Assembly: GCA_035690485.1 (NCBI GenBank)
Contig: DASSKL010000043.1
Coordinates: forward strand, 41,318-105,317
Length of the DNA: 64,000 nucleotides
Source: Mycobacteriales bacterium
GTDB lineage: Bacteria > Actinomycetota > Actinomycetes > JAFAQI01 > DASSKL01
Reading direction: 5' to 3'
Shown here in pieces: positions 31,830-42,237 of the stretch. The notes under the pieces were generated by a model, which was not told the DNA's origin, searched no databases, and worked only from the letters and a program-made list of their open reading frames with translations. The position numbers and the translations under genes were made by a program. The number at the start of each line of letters is the position of its first letter. Positions within the stretch are counted from its first letter, which is position 1.

Positions 31830-32431
31830 CCCCGCGCGTCGTCGTCCTCGACTACGGCTCGGGCAACCTGCGCTCCGCCGAGCGGGCGCTCGCCCGTGCC
31901 GGTGCCGACGTCACGGTCACCGACGACACGTCTGCCGCCGCGCGCTGCGACGGACTCGTCGTGCCGGGCGTGGGCGCGTTCGCCGCCTGCATGGCGGGCA
32001 TCGACCGGGTCGGCGGCGCGGCCGTCGTCCACGACCGGGTCGCGGCCGGCGCCCCCGTGCTCGGCATCTGCGTCGGCATGCAGGTGCTCTTCGGGGCGGG
32101 CGACGAGCACGGCCGGCACACGGCCGGCATCGGCGTCCTCGACGGCCTGGTCTCCCGGCTCGAGGCCGGCGTGCTGCCGCACATGGGCTGGAACACCGTC
32201 AGCCCGCCCCGGGGATCCACCCTGTTCCGCGGCATCGAGGACCAGCGCTTCTACTTCGTGCACTCCTACGCGGCGCGGACGTCCTCCGGCGAGGTGACCT
32301 GGGCCGAGCACGGTGAGCGGTTCGTCGCCGCCGTCGAGGCGGGGTCCGTCGCCGCGACGCAGTTCCACCCCGAGAAGTCCGCCGACGCCGGCGCTGCGCT
32401 GCTGCGCAACTGGCTCGACTCGATCCGCTGA
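31826..32431 (+). CDS. hisH: HisH, glutaminase subunit of imidazole glycerol phosphate synthase
   Basis: Class I glutamine amidotransferase of 201 residues that delivers ammonia to HisF. Cys nucleophile in LGICVGMQVLF, His/Glu of the triad in TQFHPEKSAD, oxyanion region DYGSGNLRSAERAL at the N-terminus. GTG 31826 overlaps the upstream small ORF. PriA lies between it and its partner hisF, which is the usual actinobacterial order. Confidence 0.95.
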   Translation: MTPRVVVLDYGSGNLRSAERALARAGADVTVTDDTSAAARCDGLVVPGVGAFAACMAGIDRVGGAAVVHDRVAAGAPVLGICVGMQVLFGAGDEHGRHTAGIGVLDGLVSRLEAGVLPHMGWNTVSPPRGSTLFRGIEDQRFYFVHSYAARTSSGEVTWAEHGERFVAAVEAGSVAATQFHPEKSADAGAALLRNWLDSIR

Positions 32432-32446
32432 GCAGGTGCCGCACCC

Positions 32447-33166
32447 GTGAGCCTCATCCTCCTGCCCGCCGTCGACGTGGCCGACGGCCGCGCCGTACGC
32501 CTCGTCCGCGGCGAGGCCGGCTCCGAGACCGTCTACGGCGACCCGCTCGACGCCGCCCTCGCCTGGCAGCAGGCCGGGGCCGCCTGGGTGCACCTCGTCG
32601 ACCTCGACGCGGCGTTCGGCCGCGGCTCCAACCGCGAGCTGCTGCGCGAAGTCGTCGCGGCGCTCGACGTCCAGGTGGAGCTGTCCGGCGGCATCCGTGA
32701 CGACGACTCGCTCGACGCGGCGCTCGCGACCGGCGCGGCCCGCGTCAACGTGGGCACCGCGGCCCTGGAGGACCCGGACTGGGTGCGCCGGGCCATCGGC
32801 CGGGTCGGCGACCGGCTGGCGGTCGGCCTCGACGTCCGCGGCCGCACGCTGTCCGGGCGTGGCTGGACCCGCGAGGGCGGCGACCTGTTCGAGGTGCTGG
32901 AGCGGCTCGACCGCGACGGCTGCTCCCGCTACGTCGTCACCGACGTCAACCGCGACGGCACGCTGACCGGGCCCAACCTCGACCTCCTGCGCAGCGTCTG
33001 CGCGGCCACCGACCGGCCCGTGATCGCCAGCGGGGGAGTGTCGAGCCTCGACGACCTGCGCGCGATCGCCGGCCTGACCGGTGTCGGGGTCGAGGGGGCG
33101 ATCGTCGGCAAGGCGCTCTACGCAGGGGCGTTCTCCATGCCCGAGGCACTCGCGGCGGTCTCCTGA
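32447..33166 (+). CDS. priA: PriA, HisA isomerase (probably also TrpF)
   Basis: 239-residue TIM barrel that isomerises ProFAR. Motifs: [19 protein letters not shown] (catalytic Asp), [46 protein letters not shown] (second catalytic Asp), [10 protein letters not shown]. No trpF occurs in the trp genes of this window; in actinobacteria the same protein (PriA) usually also isomerises phosphoribosyl anthranilate, so dual function is likely but inferred. GTG 32447 has GCAGGTG upstream. Confidence 0.92.
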   Translation: MSLILLPAVDVADGRAVRLVRGEAGSETVYGDPLDAALAWQQAGAAWVHLVDLDAAFGRGSNRELLREVVAALDVQVELSGGIRDDDSLDAALATGAARVNVGTAALEDPDWVRRAIGRVGDRLAVGLDVRGRTLSGRGWTREGGDLFEVLERLDRDGCSRYVVTDVNRDGTLTGPNLDLLRSVCAATDRPVIASGGVSSLDDLRAIAGLTGVGVEGAIVGKALYAGAFSMPEALAAVS

Positions 33167-33167
33167 C

Positions 33168-33929
33168 ATGGCGGTGGCCGTCCGTGTGATCCCGTGCCTC
33201 GACGTCGATGCGGGCCGGGTCGTCAAGGGCGTCAACTTCCGGCAGCTGCGCGACGCCGGCGACCCGGTGGAGATGGCGAAGGTCTACGACGCCGAGGGCG
33301 CCGACGAGCTGGTCTTCCTCGACATCACCGCGTCCAGCGCCAACCGGGAGACCACCTACGACGTCGTACGCCGTACCGCCGAGCAGGTCTTCATCCCGCT
33401 GACCGTCGGTGGCGGCGTACGCAGCGCCGATGACGTCGACCGGCTGCTGCGCGCCGGCGCCGACAAGGTCGGCATCAACACGGCGGCGGTCGACCGCCCG
33501 CAGCTGCTGACCGAGTGCGCGGACCGGTTCGGCGCGCAGTGCATCGTGCTCTCGGTCGACGCGCGCCGGGCCGCCGGCACCGCGAGCGGCTTCGAGGTCA
33601 CGACCCACGGAGGGCGGCGGGGCACCGGCATCGACGCGGTCGAGTGGGCCGCGCGCGGCGAGCAGCTCGGCGCGGGCGAGATCCTGCTCAACTCCATGGA
33701 CGCCGACGGCACCCGCGACGGCTACGACCTGGAGATGACCAAAGCGGTGCGCGCCGTCGTCACCGTGCCACTCATCGCCAGCGGCGGCGCGGGCCGGCTC
33801 GACGACTTCCCAGCGGCGGTCGACGCCGGCGCCGACGCGGTGCTCGCCGCGAGCGTCTTCCACTTCGGGCAGCTGCGCATCGGCGAGGTGAAGGAGACGC
33901 TGCGCGCCGCCGGGCACCTCGTCCGCTGA
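33168..33929 (+). CDS. hisF: HisF, cyclase subunit of imidazole glycerol phosphate synthase
   Basis: 253-residue TIM barrel: [20 protein letters not shown] with the catalytic Asp, [52 protein letters not shown] with the second catalytic Asp, and [16 protein letters not shown] 33168 starts one base after the priA stop. Products with HisH are IGP and AICAR. The next gene begins 75 bases later and is not part of histidine synthesis. Confidence 0.96.
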   Translation: MAVAVRVIPCLDVDAGRVVKGVNFRQLRDAGDPVEMAKVYDAEGADELVFLDITASSANRETTYDVVRRTAEQVFIPLTVGGGVRSADDVDRLLRAGADKVGINTAAVDRPQLLTECADRFGAQCIVLSVDARRAAGTASGFEVTTHGGRRGTGIDAVEWAARGEQLGAGEILLNSMDADGTRDGYDLEMTKAVRAVVTVPLIASGGAGRLDDFPAAVDAGADAVLAASVFHFGQLRIGEVKETLRAAGHLVR

Positions 33930-34004
33930 CGGCTTATTCGCTTCGCGGCGCGGCGGGGGTCTGCTAGACCTGATCTACCGCCCCGCAACTTCCGGAGTTC
34001 CCGC

Positions 34005-35807
34005 ATGCCCGCAGACCTGCCGTCGGTCGCCGTGATCCGGCGCGGCTTCGGCGTGCTCCGGATGGGCGCGCGGGAGCAGTGGCGGGTCTTCACGATCGCC
34101 GTGGTCGGCAGCGCGCTCTACGGCACGATGACCGTCGGGTCCGCCTACGTCATCGGTGACGTCGTCGGCCGGGTCGTGCTGCCGGCGGTGCGGTCCGGGC
34201 ACACGACCGGCGGCGCGCTCGCCGCCGCCGCGGCCGCGATCGCCGGGGTCGCCCTGCTCAAGGCGACCGGCATCACGTTCCGGCGCATCTTCGCCGGCGT
34301 CACGCAGTACCGCCTGCAGGCGACCTACCGGCGGCGGGTGACTCGGCAGTACCTCCGGCTGCCCATCGCCTGGCACCAGGGCCACCCGACCGGCGAGCTG
34401 CTAAGCAACGCCAACTCCGACGTCGAGTCGATGTGGTACCCGATGGCGCCGCTGCCGTTCGCCTGCGGGGTCACCTTCATGATCGCGATCACCAGCGCGG
34501 CACTGCTGCTCACCGACCCGGTGCTCGCCGTGGTCGGCTTCGTCGTCTTCCCGCTCGTCGGCATCGGCTCGTTCGTCATGTCGCGGCGCATGAGCGACCG
34601 CGTCGCCGCCGCGCAGCAGCTGCGCGGCGACGCGAGCGGGGTGGCCCACGAGTCGTTCGACGGCGCACTGGTCGTCAAGGCGCTCGGCCGCGAGGCGGAG
34701 GAGACCGAGCGGTTCGCCCGCAAGGCCGAGGATCTCCGCGACGCGCTCATCGGCGTCGGCCGGGTGCAGGGCGCGTTCGAGGCGTTCGTCCAGGCCGTGC
34801 CCAACCTCGGCATCGTCGTCGTCCTCTGGGTCGGCTCCATGCGCATCGCGTCGGGCGCCATCGACGCCGGCACGCTGGTGCGGGTCGCCTACCTGTTCAG
34901 CATCCTGGCGATGCCGCTCGACGCGATCGGCTACGTGCTCGGCCAGCTGCCGCGTGCCGTCGTCGGGTGGGACCGCGTGCGCCGGGTGCTCTCCGCTGAC
35001 GGCCGGCTGCCGCACGGCAGCCACCGGCACGGCGGGGCGGCCGAACCGGCGCAGATCGCCCTGCAGCAGGTGCGCTTCTCCTACGGCGTGGGAGACGTGC
35101 TGCGCGACGTGACGTTCGACGTGCCGAGCGGCCGCACCGTCGCGGTCGTCGGCGTCACCGGCGCCGGCAAGTCGACGCTCGTCAACCTCGTCGTACGCCT
35201 GGTCGACCCGGCCGACGGCGAGGTCACCCTCGACGCCGCGGACCTGCGCGACCTGGCCGCGGGTGAGCTGTCCCGCCACGTCGCGGTCGTGCCGCAGCAG
35301 ACGTTCCTCTTCGACGACACCGTGCGCGGCAACGTCACGCTCGGCGCCGACCTGCCCGACGAGGAGGTCTGGTCGGCCCTGGGCCTCGCCCAGGCCGACC
35401 GGTTCGTCCGCGCCCTGCCCGCCGGCCTCGACACCCCGGTCGGGGAGCGGGGCACGTCGCTGTCCGGCGGCCAGCGCCAGCGCATCGCGCTGGCCCGCGC
35501 GCTGGTGCGCCGGCCGCGGCTGCTCGTGCTCGACGACGCCACCAGCAGCGTCGATCCGGCCGTCGAGGCCGCCATCCTGCGCGGCCTGCGCGACAAGTCG
35601 CTCGGCTGCACGGTGCTCGTCGTCGCCTACCGCCGGGCGACGATCGCCCTCGCCGACGAGGTCGTCCTGCTCGAGGCCGGCGAGGTGCTGGCCCGAGGCA
35701 CGCACGCCGAGCTGGTCGGCCGCGTCCCGGCCTACCGGCGCATCGTGCAGGCCTACGCCGACGCCGAGGCCGAGCGGCGCCGCGAGCAGGCCGAGGTCGT
35801 CGCGTGA
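34005..35807 (+). CDS. Heterodimeric ABC exporter, degenerate-site subunit
   Basis: 600 residues: six-helix exporter membrane domain (about 25-320) and one nucleotide-binding domain. Walker A GVTGAGKS (383-390) and signature LSGGQ (486-490) are intact, but the catalytic Glu after Walker B is Asp (D510-D511) and the switch His is Tyr (Y542, in VVAYRRATI). This half therefore supplies a good signature to its partner but cannot hydrolyse well itself. ATG 34005 has CCGGAG upstream. It is coupled by GTGA to the partner. The substrate is unknown; the pair interrupts the his genes. Confidence 0.9.
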   Translation: MPADLPSVAVIRRGFGVLRMGAREQWRVFTIAVVGSALYGTMTVGSAYVIGDVVGRVVLPAVRSGHTTGGALAAAAAAIAGVALLKATGITFRRIFAGVTQYRLQATYRRRVTRQYLRLPIAWHQGHPTGELLSNANSDVESMWYPMAPLPFACGVTFMIAITSAALLLTDPVLAVVGFVVFPLVGIGSFVMSRRMSDRVAAAQQLRGDASGVAHESFDGALVVKALGREAEETERFARKAEDLRDALIGVGRVQGAFEAFVQAVPNLGIVVVLWVGSMRIASGAIDAGTLVRVAYLFSILAMPLDAIGYVLGQLPRAVVGWDRVRRVLSADGRLPHGSHRHGGAAEPAQIALQQVRFSYGVGDVLRDVTFDVPSGRTVAVVGVTGAGKSTLVNLVVRLVDPADGEVTLDAADLRDLAAGELSRHVAVVPQQTFLFDDTVRGNVTLGADLPDEEVWSALGLAQADRFVRALPAGLDTPVGERGTSLSGGQRQRIALARALVRRPRLLVLDDATSSVDPAVEAAILRGLRDKSLGCTVLVVAYRRATIALADEVVLLEAGEVLARGTHAELVGRVPAYRRIVQAYADAEAERRREQAEVVA

Positions 35808-37612
35808 GCAGCGCGACTGTCGACGAGCTGCGCGGCAGCACGACCTACGAGCCGGCCTCCACGTGGGGCACGTTCGTCCGCGGCGTGCAGCTGTCGCCGG
35901 AGCTGCGCACCGGGTTGCCCGGGACCCTCGGCCTGGCGCTGGTCGCGACAGCGGGCCAGGTGGTCATCCCGGTGATGGTGCAGCAGGTCATCGACCGCGG
36001 GCTCAAGACACCCGGCCACCCCGACCTCGCCCTCGTGCGCTGGGCCTCGCTGATCGCCGCCGTCGCACTCGTCGTCACCGCCTTCGCGGCGTACGTCATG
36101 AACGTCCGGTTGTTCACCGTCGCCGAGACCGCGCTCGCCCGGCTGCGGGTCCGCGCATTCCGGCACGTGCACGACCTCTCGGTGCTGCACCAGGCGGCGG
36201 AGCAACGCGGCGCGCTGGTGAGCCGGGTAACCAGCGATGTCGACCAGATCAGCCAGTTCGTGCAGTGGGGCGGGCTGCGGATGATGGTCGCCGCCGTGCA
36301 GCTGGTGCTCGCGACCGGGCTGATGCTCTTCTACTCCTGGCCGCTCGCGCTGCTCGTCTACGCCTGCTTCGTCCCGCTGGTCCTTGCCATCCGGGTCGTG
36401 CAGCCGCGCCTCGCGACCGCCTACAACGCGGTGCGCGAGCGGGTCGGCGAGATGCTCGGCGCCGTCGGCGAGTCCGTCGTGGGCGCGCAGGTGATCCGGG
36501 CCTACGGCGTCGAACGGCGTACGGCGGACCGCATCGACTCCGCGATCGGGCGCTACCAGGGCGCGCAGATCCGGGCGCAGTCGCTCGGCGCCGTGATGTT
36601 CTCCTCGGTCGAGCTCGTCGCCGGCATCGCCAACGCCGCGATCGTCGTCGTCGGCGTGCTGCTCGGTGTCGGCGGTCACATCAGCGCCGGCAGGCTGGTG
36701 GCCTTCCTGTTCCTGGTCACGCTGTTCGTCAGCCCCGTGCAGGTCGCGACCGAGGTGCTCGACCAGGCGCAGAACGCCATCGCCGGCTGGCGCCGCGTCA
36801 TCGGCGTGCTCGACACCCCGACCGACGTCGACGACCCCGCGCAGGCGCCGTCCGGCGGCCGGGTGCTGCCCGCCGGGCCGCTCGGGGTGCGCTTCGAGAA
36901 GGTGCACTACGCCTACCCCGGCGGGCCCCCGGTGCTCGTCGACGTCGACCTCGAGATCGCCCCGTGCAGCCGGGTCGCGATCGTCGGCGAGACCGGCGGC
37001 GGCAAGACGACGTTCGCCAAGTTGCTCACCCGGTTGATGGACCCGAGCCGGGGCCGCGTGCTGGTCGGCGGTGTCCCGCTGGCCGACGTTCGGTTCGACT
37101 CGCTGCGGGACCGGGTCGTCATGGTGCCGCAGGACGGTTTCCTGTTCGACACCTCGATCGCCGACAACGTCCGCTACGGCCGGCCCGGACTGACCGACGC
37201 CCAGGTGGCCGAGGTCTTCCAGGACCTCGGGCTCGGGGACTGGCTCGACACCATGCCCGACGGCCCGCGCACCCGCGTCGGCGAGCGCGGCGGTTCGCTG
37301 TCGGTCGGCGAGCGGCAGCTGGTCGCGGTCGTGCGCGCCTACGTCGCCGATCCCGACGTGCTCGTCCTCGACGAGGCGACCAGCGCGGTCGACCCGGCCA
37401 CCGAGGTCCGGCTCACCCGCGCGCTCGACCGGCTGCTCGCCGGGCGCACCTCGCTCACGATCGCGCATCGGCTGGCCACCGCGGAAGCCGCCGACGAGGT
37501 GATCGTCGTCGACGCCGGCCGCATCGTGCAGCGCGGGCCGCACGCCGCCCTGGTCGGGCAGGACGGCGTCTACGCCGGGCTGCACGCCGCGTGGGCCGCA
37601 CAGCACCGCTGA
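35804..37612 (+). CDS. Heterodimeric ABC exporter, catalytic-site subunit
   Basis: 602 residues with the same exporter layout. Walker A GETGGGKT (395-402), Walker B LVLDE (520-524) with the catalytic Glu, and the switch His (H555, in TIAHRLATA) are intact, while the signature is degenerate: LSVGE (499-503) for LSGGQ. Its defects mirror those of the preceding subunit, so one full and one dead ATP site form in the dimer. GTG 35804 overlaps the partner's stop. hisI follows 33 bases later. Confidence 0.92.
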   Translation: MSSATVDELRGSTTYEPASTWGTFVRGVQLSPELRTGLPGTLGLALVATAGQVVIPVMVQQVIDRGLKTPGHPDLALVRWASLIAAVALVVTAFAAYVMNVRLFTVAETALARLRVRAFRHVHDLSVLHQAAEQRGALVSRVTSDVDQISQFVQWGGLRMMVAAVQLVLATGLMLFYSWPLALLVYACFVPLVLAIRVVQPRLATAYNAVRERVGEMLGAVGESVVGAQVIRAYGVERRTADRIDSAIGRYQGAQIRAQSLGAVMFSSVELVAGIANAAIVVVGVLLGVGGHISAGRLVAFLFLVTLFVSPVQVATEVLDQAQNAIAGWRRVIGVLDTPTDVDDPAQAPSGGRVLPAGPLGVRFEKVHYAYPGGPPVLVDVDLEIAPCSRVAIVGETGGGKTTFAKLLTRLMDPSRGRVLVGGVPLADVRFDSLRDRVVMVPQDGFLFDTSIADNVRYGRPGLTDAQVAEVFQDLGLGDWLDTMPDGPRTRVGERGGSLSVGERQLVAVVRAYVADPDVLVLDEATSAVDPATEVRLTRALDRLLAGRTSLTIAHRLATAEAADEVIVVDAGRIVQRGPHAALVGQDGVYAGLHAAWAAQHR

Positions 37613-37645
37613 CCGCTGCACCGTCGAAACGGAGATACTGAAGCC

Positions 37646-38029
37646 ATGTCCGCCCCGGTCCGCCCGTCCAACCTCGACCCTGCGATCGCCGCCCGGCTCA
37701 AGCGCGACGAGCACGGCCTGATCGCCGCGGTCGTGCAGCAGTACGACACCGGCGAGGCGCTGATGCTCGCCTGGATGGACGACGAGGCGCTGCACCGCAC
37801 GCTGACGACCGGCAAGGCGACCTACTGGAGCCGCAGCCGGCAGGAGTACTGGGTCAAGGGCGAGACGTCCGGCAACCTCCAGTGGGTCAAGGGCGTGACC
37901 CTCGACTGCGACGGCGACGCGGTCCTCGTCCAGGTCGACCAGATCGGGCCCGCCTGCCACACCGGCGAGCGGATCTGCCTGGCGGCCGGCGGCCGGCTCG
38001 ACGCGGTCGTCGGCATCCCCGCGCCATGA
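37646..38029 (+). CDS. hisI: HisI, phosphoribosyl-AMP cyclohydrolase
   Basis: 127-residue monofunctional enzyme (no HisE pyrophosphatase domain). Motifs: [38 protein letters not shown], and the metal site [15 protein letters not shown] with [14 protein letters not shown] 37646 follows AACGGAGATACTGAAG. Its stop overlaps trpE as ATGA, physically joining the histidine and tryptophan pathways. Confidence 0.95.
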   Translation: MSAPVRPSNLDPAIAARLKRDEHGLIAAVVQQYDTGEALMLAWMDDEALHRTLTTGKATYWSRSRQEYWVKGETSGNLQWVKGVTLDCDGDAVLVQVDQIGPACHTGERICLAAGGRLDAVVGIPAP

Positions 38030-39522
38030 CCACCGGGGCGGTGACGCCTGACCACGCGGCGTTTCTCGACCTGCGCCGCACGCACGCCGTCGTCCCCGTC
38101 ACCCGGCGGCTGCTCGCCGACGGCGAGACCCCGGTCGGCGCCTACCGCAAGCTCGCCGCCGGGCGGCCCGGCACCTTCCTGCTCGAGTCCGCGGAGCACG
38201 GCGGGGTCTGGTCGCGCTACTCGTTCGTCGGGGTGCGCTGCCCGGCGACGCTGACCGCACGGGACGGCCGCACCGTCTGGCTGGGCGAGCCGCCGCCCGG
38301 CCTGCCCTACGACGACGACCCGCTGCGGGCGCTGCGCGCGGTGGTCGAGGCGCTGCGCTCGCCGCGGCTGCCCGACCTGCCGCCGCTCACCGGCGGGCTG
38401 GTCGGCTTCGTCGGCTACGACGCCGTACGCCGGTTCGAGCGGCTGCCCGCAACGGCCGAGGACGACCTGCACCTGCCCGAGCTGGCGATGATGCTCGCCA
38501 CCGACCTCGCGGTTCTCGACCACGCCGACGGTTCGGTGCTGCTGATCGCCAACGTCTTCGCCGCCGACGAACCCGACGCGGCCTACGCCGACGCGGTCAC
38601 CCGCCTCGACGTGATGACCGCCGACCTGGCCAAGCCCGCCGATCCCAGTGTCGCCACCCTGCAACGCCCGCGGCGCGAGGTCGACCCGGCCCGCACGCCG
38701 CCCGGGGGTTATCAGGCCGCGGTCGAGCGGGCCAAGCACTACATCCGCGCCGGCGACATCTTCCAGGTCGTGCCGAGCCAGCGGTTCGAGGTGCGTACCG
38801 GGGCCGACCCGCTCGACGTCTACCGGGTGCTGCGCTCGGCCAACCCGAGCCCCTACATGTACCTGCTGCGGCTGCCCGACGGCATCGACGTCGTCGGCTC
38901 CTCGCCGGAGGCGCACGTGAAGGTCACCGGCCGCCGGGCGCTGCTGCACCCGATCGCCGGCACCCGCCCCCGCGGCGCCACCCCCGAGGACGACGCACGG
39001 CTGGCCGCCGAGCTGCTCGACGACGAGAAGGAGCGTGCCGAGCACGTCATGCTCGTCGATCTCGGGCGCAACGACCTCGGCCGGGTCTGCGAGCCGGGCA
39101 GCGTCGACGTCGTGGAGTTCATGCAGATCGAGCGCTACTCCCACGTCATGCACATCGTCTCGACCGTCGTCGGCCGTCTCGCCGAGGGCCGGACCGCCTA
39201 CGACGCCCTCGCGGCCACGCTCCCCGCCGGCACCCTGTCCGGCGCCCCGAAGGTCCGGGCGATGGAGATCATCGAGGAGCTCGAGCCGGTGCGCCGCGGC
39301 CTCTACGGCGGGACGGTCGGCTACCTCGACTTCGCCGGCGACCTCGACATGGCCATCGCGATCCGCACCGCGCTGATGCGTGACGGCGTCGCCTACGTGC
39401 AGGCCGGCGGCGGCATCGTCGCCGACTCCGACCCCGAGGCGGAGGACCAGGAGAGCCGCAACAAGGCGGCCACCGTGCTCTCGGCGATCGCAGCCGCCGA
39501 GACGCTCACCCCGGCCCAGTGA
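38026..39522 (+). CDS. trpE: TrpE, anthranilate synthase component I
   Basis: 498 residues, chorismate-binding enzyme. The N-terminal Trp-sensing element is visible as [18 protein letters not shown] (feedback inhibition expected). The catalytic half carries [69 protein letters not shown] and [15 protein letters not shown]. No trpG or trpD is nearby, so the glutaminase and phosphoribosyltransferase lie elsewhere. ATG 38026 overlaps hisI, leaving no room for a leader-peptide attenuator. Confidence 0.96.
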   Translation: MTTGAVTPDHAAFLDLRRTHAVVPVTRRLLADGETPVGAYRKLAAGRPGTFLLESAEHGGVWSRYSFVGVRCPATLTARDGRTVWLGEPPPGLPYDDDPLRALRAVVEALRSPRLPDLPPLTGGLVGFVGYDAVRRFERLPATAEDDLHLPELAMMLATDLAVLDHADGSVLLIANVFAADEPDAAYADAVTRLDVMTADLAKPADPSVATLQRPRREVDPARTPPGGYQAAVERAKHYIRAGDIFQVVPSQRFEVRTGADPLDVYRVLRSANPSPYMYLLRLPDGIDVVGSSPEAHVKVTGRRALLHPIAGTRPRGATPEDDARLAAELLDDEKERAEHVMLVDLGRNDLGRVCEPGSVDVVEFMQIERYSHVMHIVSTVVGRLAEGRTAYDALAATLPAGTLSGAPKVRAMEIIEELEPVRRGLYGGTVGYLDFAGDLDMAIAIRTALMRDGVAYVQAGGGIVADSDPEAEDQESRNKAATVLSAIAAAETLTPAQ

Positions 39523-40091
39523 CCGGCCGCCGCGAGCTCGTCGCGGTCGTCCTCGGCTGCCTCGCGGGGGCGGCGCTGCTGCTCATCGCGGGCGGGCGCA
39601 CGTGGGCGACGGTGGTGCGCCCCGCGCCCTTCCACGGCACGGTCGCGGTCACCGGGCACCAGCTCACCGCGGTGACCACCGCGGTCGGGCTGCTCGGCCT
39701 GGCCGCCGTCGCCGGCGTCCTGGCGACCCGCTCCTGGGGCCGGCGAGCCGCCGGGCTTGCGCTCGTCGTCGCCGGCCTGGCGGCGGCCGTGGTCAGCGCC
39801 ACCGCCGGCGACGCCGCCGGTGCCCGTACGGCCGCCGATCTCACCGGCGCTCGGGTGCCCGTCTCGTTCACGGGCTGGCGGTGGGCCGCCGTCGCCGGCG
39901 CGGCTCTTCTCGTGCTCGCCGGCGCGGCCGTCGTCGCCCGCGGCCGGCGCTGGCCGGGCATGGGCGCCCGCTACGAAGCGCCGGGGGAGCCGGCCGCGGC
40001 TCCTGCTGCCCAGGCAGTCGATCCCGACGTGTCGGCGTGGGAGGCCCTCGACCGCGGCGAGGACCCGACGGTCGGGCATGACCGGCAGTAA
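39519..40091 (+). CDS. Trp-operon-associated membrane protein (Trp_oprn_chp family)
   Basis: 190 residues with four predicted membrane helices (about 7-26, 48-68, 74-94, 124-143) and a polar C-terminal tail. The motif [10 protein letters not shown] after the first helix and [14 protein letters not shown] before the fourth are typical of the actinobacterial family found beside trpE/trpC. Its role in tryptophan synthesis is unknown. GTG 39519 overlaps the trpE stop (GTGA). Confidence 0.85.
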   Translation: MTGRRELVAVVLGCLAGAALLLIAGGRTWATVVRPAPFHGTVAVTGHQLTAVTTAVGLLGLAAVAGVLATRSWGRRAAGLALVVAGLAAAVVSATAGDAAGARTAADLTGARVPVSFTGWRWAAVAGAALLVLAGAAVVARGRRWPGMGARYEAPGEPAAAPAAQAVDPDVSAWEALDRGEDPTVGHDRQ

Positions 40092-40110
40092 CCCGCGCCC
40101 GCGCGCTGGC

Positions 40111-40116
40111 TACCCT
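40111..40116 (+). promoter_or_regulatory. Leaderless -10 element before trpC
   Basis: TACCCT ends seven bases before GTG 40123, the spacing expected when transcription starts at the start codon. No Shine-Dalgarno is present in the 31-base gap. No clear -35. Confidence 0.4.
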
Positions 40117-40122
40117 GACCCA

Positions 40123-40935
40123 GTGACGGTGCTCGACGACATTTTGGCCGGAGTGCGGGAGGACCTCGCCGAGCGCGAGCAGTCGGTGTCGTTCGAGGCG
40201 GTCAAGGAGCGCGCCGGCCGCCAGCCGTCGGCGCTCGACGCGGCGCCGATCCTCTGCCAGTCCGGCCGCGTCGCGGTCATCGCGGAGGTCAAGCGGCGCA
40301 GCCCCTCGGCGGGCGACCTCGCCCCGATCGCGGATCCCGCCGGCCTGGCGGGCGACTACGAGTCGGGCGGCGCGCACGCGATCAGCGTGCTGACCGAGCG
40401 CCGGCGTTTCGGCGGCTCGCTCGAGGACCTGGACGCCGTGCGGGCCGCGGTCGACGTCCCCGTGCTGCGCAAGGACTTCGTGGTCACCCCCTACCAGGTG
40501 TGGGAGGCCCGGGCCCACGGCGCCGACCTCGTGCTGCTGATCGTCGCGGCCCTCGAGCAGAACGTCCTCGTCGGCCTGCTCGACCGGGTCGAGAGCCTCG
40601 GCATGACCGCCTTGGTCGAGGTGCACGACGAGGAGGAGCTGGCGCGGGCTCTCGACGGCGGCGCGAAGGTCGTCGGCGTCAACGCGCGCAACCTGCGCAC
40701 CCTCGAGGTCGACCGTACGACGTTCGCCCGGCTCGCCCCGCGAATCCCGAACGACGTGGTCAAGGTCGCCGAGTCCGGCGTACGCGGCCCGCACGATCTC
40801 CTCGCCTACGCGGCCGCCGGCGCCGACGCCGTCCTGGTCGGCGAGGGCCTCGTGACCGGTCGCGACCCGCGGCAGGCCGTGGCCGACCTCGTCGCCGCCG
40901 GGGCGCACCCGTCCGCGCGGCACGTCTCGCGATGA
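40123..40935 (+). CDS. trpC: TrpC, indole-3-glycerol phosphate synthase
   Basis: 270-residue TIM barrel. Motifs: [15 protein letters not shown] (catalytic Glu and Lys), [61 protein letters not shown] and [12 protein letters not shown]. It is not fused to TrpF. GTG 40123 has no ribosome site, and a -10 element at the leaderless distance suggests an internal promoter inside the trp genes. The stop overlaps trpB as ATGA. Confidence 0.95.
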   Translation: MTVLDDILAGVREDLAEREQSVSFEAVKERAGRQPSALDAAPILCQSGRVAVIAEVKRRSPSAGDLAPIADPAGLAGDYESGGAHAISVLTERRRFGGSLEDLDAVRAAVDVPVLRKDFVVTPYQVWEARAHGADLVLLIVAALEQNVLVGLLDRVESLGMTALVEVHDEEELARALDGGAKVVGVNARNLRTLEVDRTTFARLAPRIPNDVVKVAESGVRGPHDLLAYAAAGADAVLVGEGLVTGRDPRQAVADLVAAGAHPSARHVSR

Positions 40936-42191
40936 CCCACGCCGCACTGCCGGACGCCGCCGGGCACTTCGGCCCGTTCGGCGGGCGGTTCGTGCCCGAG
41001 GCCCTGGTCGCGGCGCTGGACGAGCTGACGGCGGCGTTCGAGACCGCCTGGGTCGATGCGGCGTTCCGCGCCGAGCTGGCGCACCTCGAGAAGACCTACA
41101 CCGGCCGGCCGAGCATCCTCACCGAGGCCGCGCGGCTGTCCGAGCACGCGGGCGGCTCGCGCATCCTGCTCAAGCGCGAGGACCTCAACCACACCGGTTC
41201 TCACAAGATCAACAATGTGCTCGGGCAGGCGCTGCTGACCCGCCGCATGGGCAAGACCCGGGTGATCGCGGAGACCGGCGCCGGCCAGCACGGCGTCGCG
41301 ACGGCCACCGCGTGCGCGCTGCTGGGGCTCGACTGTGTGGTCTACATGGGCGAGGAGGACACCCGGCGGCAGGCGCTCAACGTCGCCCGGATGCGCCTGC
41401 TCGGCGCCGAGGTGGTGCCGGTCACCACCGGCAGCCGCACGCTCAAGGACGCCATCAACGAGGCGATGCGCGACTGGGTCACCAACGTCGAGCACACCCA
41501 CTACCTGCTGGGGACCGTCGCCGGGCCGCACCCGTTCCCGGTGATGGTGCGCGAGTTCCACCGGGTCATCGGCGACGAGGCGCGGGCGCAGGTGCTCGAG
41601 CTCGTCGGCCGGCTACCCGACGCGGTGTGCGCCTGCGTCGGCGGCGGGTCCAACGCGATCGGCATCTTCACGGCGTTCCTCGACGACGCCGACGTGGCGC
41701 TCTACGGCTTCGAGGCCGGCGGCGACGGCGTGAGCACCGGCCGGCACGCGGCGTCCATCACCGGCGGCGCATCCGGGGTGCTGCACGGCGCCCGGACCTA
41801 CGTGCTGCAGGACGAGGACGGGCAGACCATCGAGTCGCACTCGATCTCCGCCGGGCTCGACTACCCGGCCGTCGGGCCCGAGCACGCCTGGTTGCACGAC
41901 ACCGGCCGGGCGACCTACCGGCCGGTCGACGACGCCGCCGCGATGGCCGCCTTTTCCTTGCTCTGCCGCACCGAGGGGATCATCCCGGCCATCGAGAGCG
42001 CCCACGCGGTCGCCGGGGCGCTCGACGTCGGCCGCGCGCTCGGCCCCGAGGGCGTGGTGCTGGTCAACCTGTCCGGTCGCGGAGACAAGGACGTCGACAC
42101 CGCGGCGCGTTGGTTCGGCCTGGTCACCGGCGGAGAGGTCGCCGAGGCCGCGCTCGAACGCAGCGCCGACGACGCAGGGGAGGGCTGGTGA
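40932..42191 (+). CDS. trpB: TrpB, tryptophan synthase beta chain
   Basis: 419 residues of the TrpB1 type. PLP lysine in [31 protein letters not shown] at the N-terminus; [14 protein letters not shown]; the phosphate-binding [10 protein letters not shown]; and [16 protein letters not shown]. Condenses indole with serine. ATG 40932 overlaps the trpC stop. trpA follows after 46 bases rather than by overlap. Confidence 0.97.
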   Translation: MTHAALPDAAGHFGPFGGRFVPEALVAALDELTAAFETAWVDAAFRAELAHLEKTYTGRPSILTEAARLSEHAGGSRILLKREDLNHTGSHKINNVLGQALLTRRMGKTRVIAETGAGQHGVATATACALLGLDCVVYMGEEDTRRQALNVARMRLLGAEVVPVTTGSRTLKDAINEAMRDWVTNVEHTHYLLGTVAGPHPFPVMVREFHRVIGDEARAQVLELVGRLPDAVCACVGGGSNAIGIFTAFLDDADVALYGFEAGGDGVSTGRHAASITGGASGVLHGARTYVLQDEDGQTIESHSISAGLDYPAVGPEHAWLHDTGRATYRPVDDAAAMAAFSLLCRTEGIIPAIESAHAVAGALDVGRALGPEGVVLVNLSGRGDKDVDTAARWFGLVTGGEVAEAALERSADDAGEGW

Positions 42192-42237
42192 CGACCCCGC
42201 GCCCCTCGCCGAGCTCGCGGTCCCGCAGGGGCCCCGG

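Noticed and set aside
38026..38026. Tryptophan attenuator before trpE
   Set aside because: trpE overlaps hisI by four bases; no room exists for a leader peptide or terminator.
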